Shown: piece by piece, positions 62,771 through 64,000 of the stretch
Position numbering within the stretch: position 1 is the first letter of the stretch
Layout of the letters: the number at the start of each line of letters is the position of its first letter
Assembly: GCA_008933995.1 (NCBI GenBank)
Contig: WARS01000028.1
Span: forward strand, 584,001-648,000
Origin: Datnioides undecimradiatus
Lineage: Eukaryota; Chordata; Actinopteri; Lobotiformes; Datnioididae
Direction: 5' to 3'
Length of the DNA stretch: 64,000 nt
Translations under genes and position numbers: made by a program
Notes under the pieces: model-generated
Told to the model about the DNA's origin: nothing
Database searches by the model: none
Seen by the model: only the letters and a program-made list of their open reading frames with translations

Positions 62771-64000
62771 GTGACAGACGGACAAAACGGGTAGAAGAAG
62801 AGGAAGCACTGTCCGGACAGGAAGGGAGGGGTGGACGCGCTGGAGGCCGACGTGCACCGGCGATCGGGCGGTGGGAGGGTGCAGAAGAAAGATGGTCGCC
62901 TGGGTCCGGAGACGGACGCAGCGGTTAATGCAACGAACACGCGAAACTCGAGTTACAGCCTCAAACTTTTAACTCGGCGTGAATCTTTGGCCGAGTTTAG
63001 TTGAGTTTATGAAAAACCAGGCCGCCATGGACGCCTGCAGGAGGTCATCCACCAGCTGGAGCGTTTAGTCTTCAGGTGCATCATCACCAAACGGCGATAA
63101 TGAAATGCAGCCAGCCTCGCAAGAACTTTTCCTCGTGCCGAGCCTGGAACACGGCAAAGTTAGGATCTAAGTCAGCAACAGTCTGATCAAACATGACGCA
63201 AACGAGGCCGAAGAATCAGAATCTGCTGTTTGAAGCTGTCGCACAGTCAGACCCAGGCGAATCTGGGAGTTTGCAGGAGGTGTTGCAGGATTTAGCAGCC
63301 GGGGCGAGTCCCCAGATTTATTGTGTAACAGCTGTTTTTTTGCGGTGATTTGATTACCTGCGCGTTTACCTGGGGATGTGCGGCTCTGAGGCGCAGAGCA
63401 TCACCTGAGACGATAAGGGCCTTCAAAAGCAGCTTAGCACTCCGTTTCAGCTCCAACACGACCCCCCTACACATATTCAAATTAATAAATAAAGCATCCA
63501 AATCCAAGACGCCGTGTCACAATTTGCATAATGTATATTACTAAATAAATAAGTGTTATTCAAACAGCTTTGTCCTGCCCTACAGCCCCCTAGTGGAGGC
63601 AGCCGAGCCATGCTTCCGCTCATTTTCCTGCATTTTCAGCTCAAACTCTGCCGAACAGTGGAACAAAAAGCAAAACACAGACTGGTATTTCATTATTTTA
63701 AGCTGCAGCAGCGCTTTATTCAACAGGACGGGCCGCTGAGACGACCGGAGAACCAAACCCGGTGCAGTTAAACTGGCTCGCTGGATGTTTTCAGTGCATC
63801 CTAGCGTCTGCTGAGCTTGTAATCAAGCGGTAAAGTGTCGCCTGCAGAAGAGGCGAGAAGCAGCTCTGCCGTGGAGCCTGTCATTGTCACAAAATGGGGC
63901 AGCGAGTAAAAATCAGGTTGAAGCTGAGATGAGGACCTTTGATAAAGGCTTGTGGACCACAACATACGCTCTGCTCCCACACGCTGCCCTGCTCCCACGA
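62770..64000. other. Unique sequence, octamer near 63.5 kb
   Basis: An AT-rich patch at 63478-63552 holds an octamer ATTTGCAT (63522-63529). A CCCCCTAGTGG word at about 63586-63596 resembles fish dispersed-repeat sequence. Nothing gene-like to the window end. Confidence 0.45.

Larger units (their letters stand above)
1..64000. other. Non-coding vertebrate (teleost-like) regulatory landscape
   Basis: Both strands lack any open frame with a recognisable protein domain. Long frames coincide with simple repeats or are open on several frames at once, as expected of GC-rich non-coding DNA. About 45 CA/GT arrays, many homopolymers and purine/pyrimidine tracts alternate with complex TAAT-rich blocks. 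That arrangement is usual for a gene desert or giant intron around a developmental regulator in fish. The organism call rests on composition and repeat style only. An unrecognised small exon could still be present, and possible ones are listed separately. Confidence 0.8.

Overview
The window looks like vertebrate, most likely teleost (probably percomorph) nuclear DNA, and almost entirely non-coding. Three things support this. Dinucleotide (CA)n/(GT)n arrays occur at very high density (about 45 tracts of 15 bp or more). There are islands of GCTAAC/GTTAGC/GCTAGC words that I associate with fish intergenic DNA. There are no compact bacterial-type genes, ribosome-binding sites, rRNA, recognisable tRNA or CRISPR. 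I could not name a species or the neighbouring gene. No open frame shows a protein family I recognise: the longest ones are simple repeats read as protein, such as (GT)n as Val-Cys, (CA)n as His-Thr and (GGN)n as Gly/Trp.

The layout is a regular alternation. Blocks of about 100-350 bp are complex, repeat-free and rich in TAAT/ATTA homeodomain cores, octamers, GATA, SOX and PBX-like words. They are separated by microsatellites, purine or pyrimidine tracts, homopolymers and featureless AT-rich filler. I list about 55 such blocks as candidate conserved non-coding elements (CNEs). This landscape is typical of the gene desert or very large intron of a developmental transcription-factor or axon-guidance gene. 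The identity of the target gene is not visible, and conservation cannot be tested from one sequence, so each CNE call is inference.

Region by region: 1-5600, CNE candidates at 121-236, 2640-2890 and 3240-3985 with GCTAAC islands between. 5600-13760, a dense CNE run. 13760-19100, microsatellites, an AT-rich island and two strong G-quadruplex tracts. 19100-24420, mostly featureless, with a CNE near 23.0 kb and a GC-rich stretch holding two perfect CRE palindromes at 24.10-24.14 kb. 24420-31820, scattered CNEs. 32460-33300, a GCTAAC island. 33555-34570, a structured block with two long inverted repeats. 35600-39460, the heaviest microsatellite zone, with CNEs between. 39900-43100, CNEs and a CpG-rich stretch with a possible first exon on the minus strand at 42316-42409. 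43900-54900, CNEs. 55000-64000, GC-rich low-complexity sequence plus several of the best CNE candidates (58.3, 58.7, 59.7, 60.8 and 62.1 kb).

The most unusual observations are: interleaved inverted repeats at 3271-3350; ATTGT/ACAAT-cored inverted repeats at 34126-34169 and 34399-34423; a homeodomain inverted pair at 54786-54805; an E-box inside an 8-bp-arm inverted repeat at 15430-15452; twin CREs at 24098-24141; and the possible minus-strand first exon with a full-consensus GTGAGT donor. No new biological system (defence, mobile or enzymatic) is visible.
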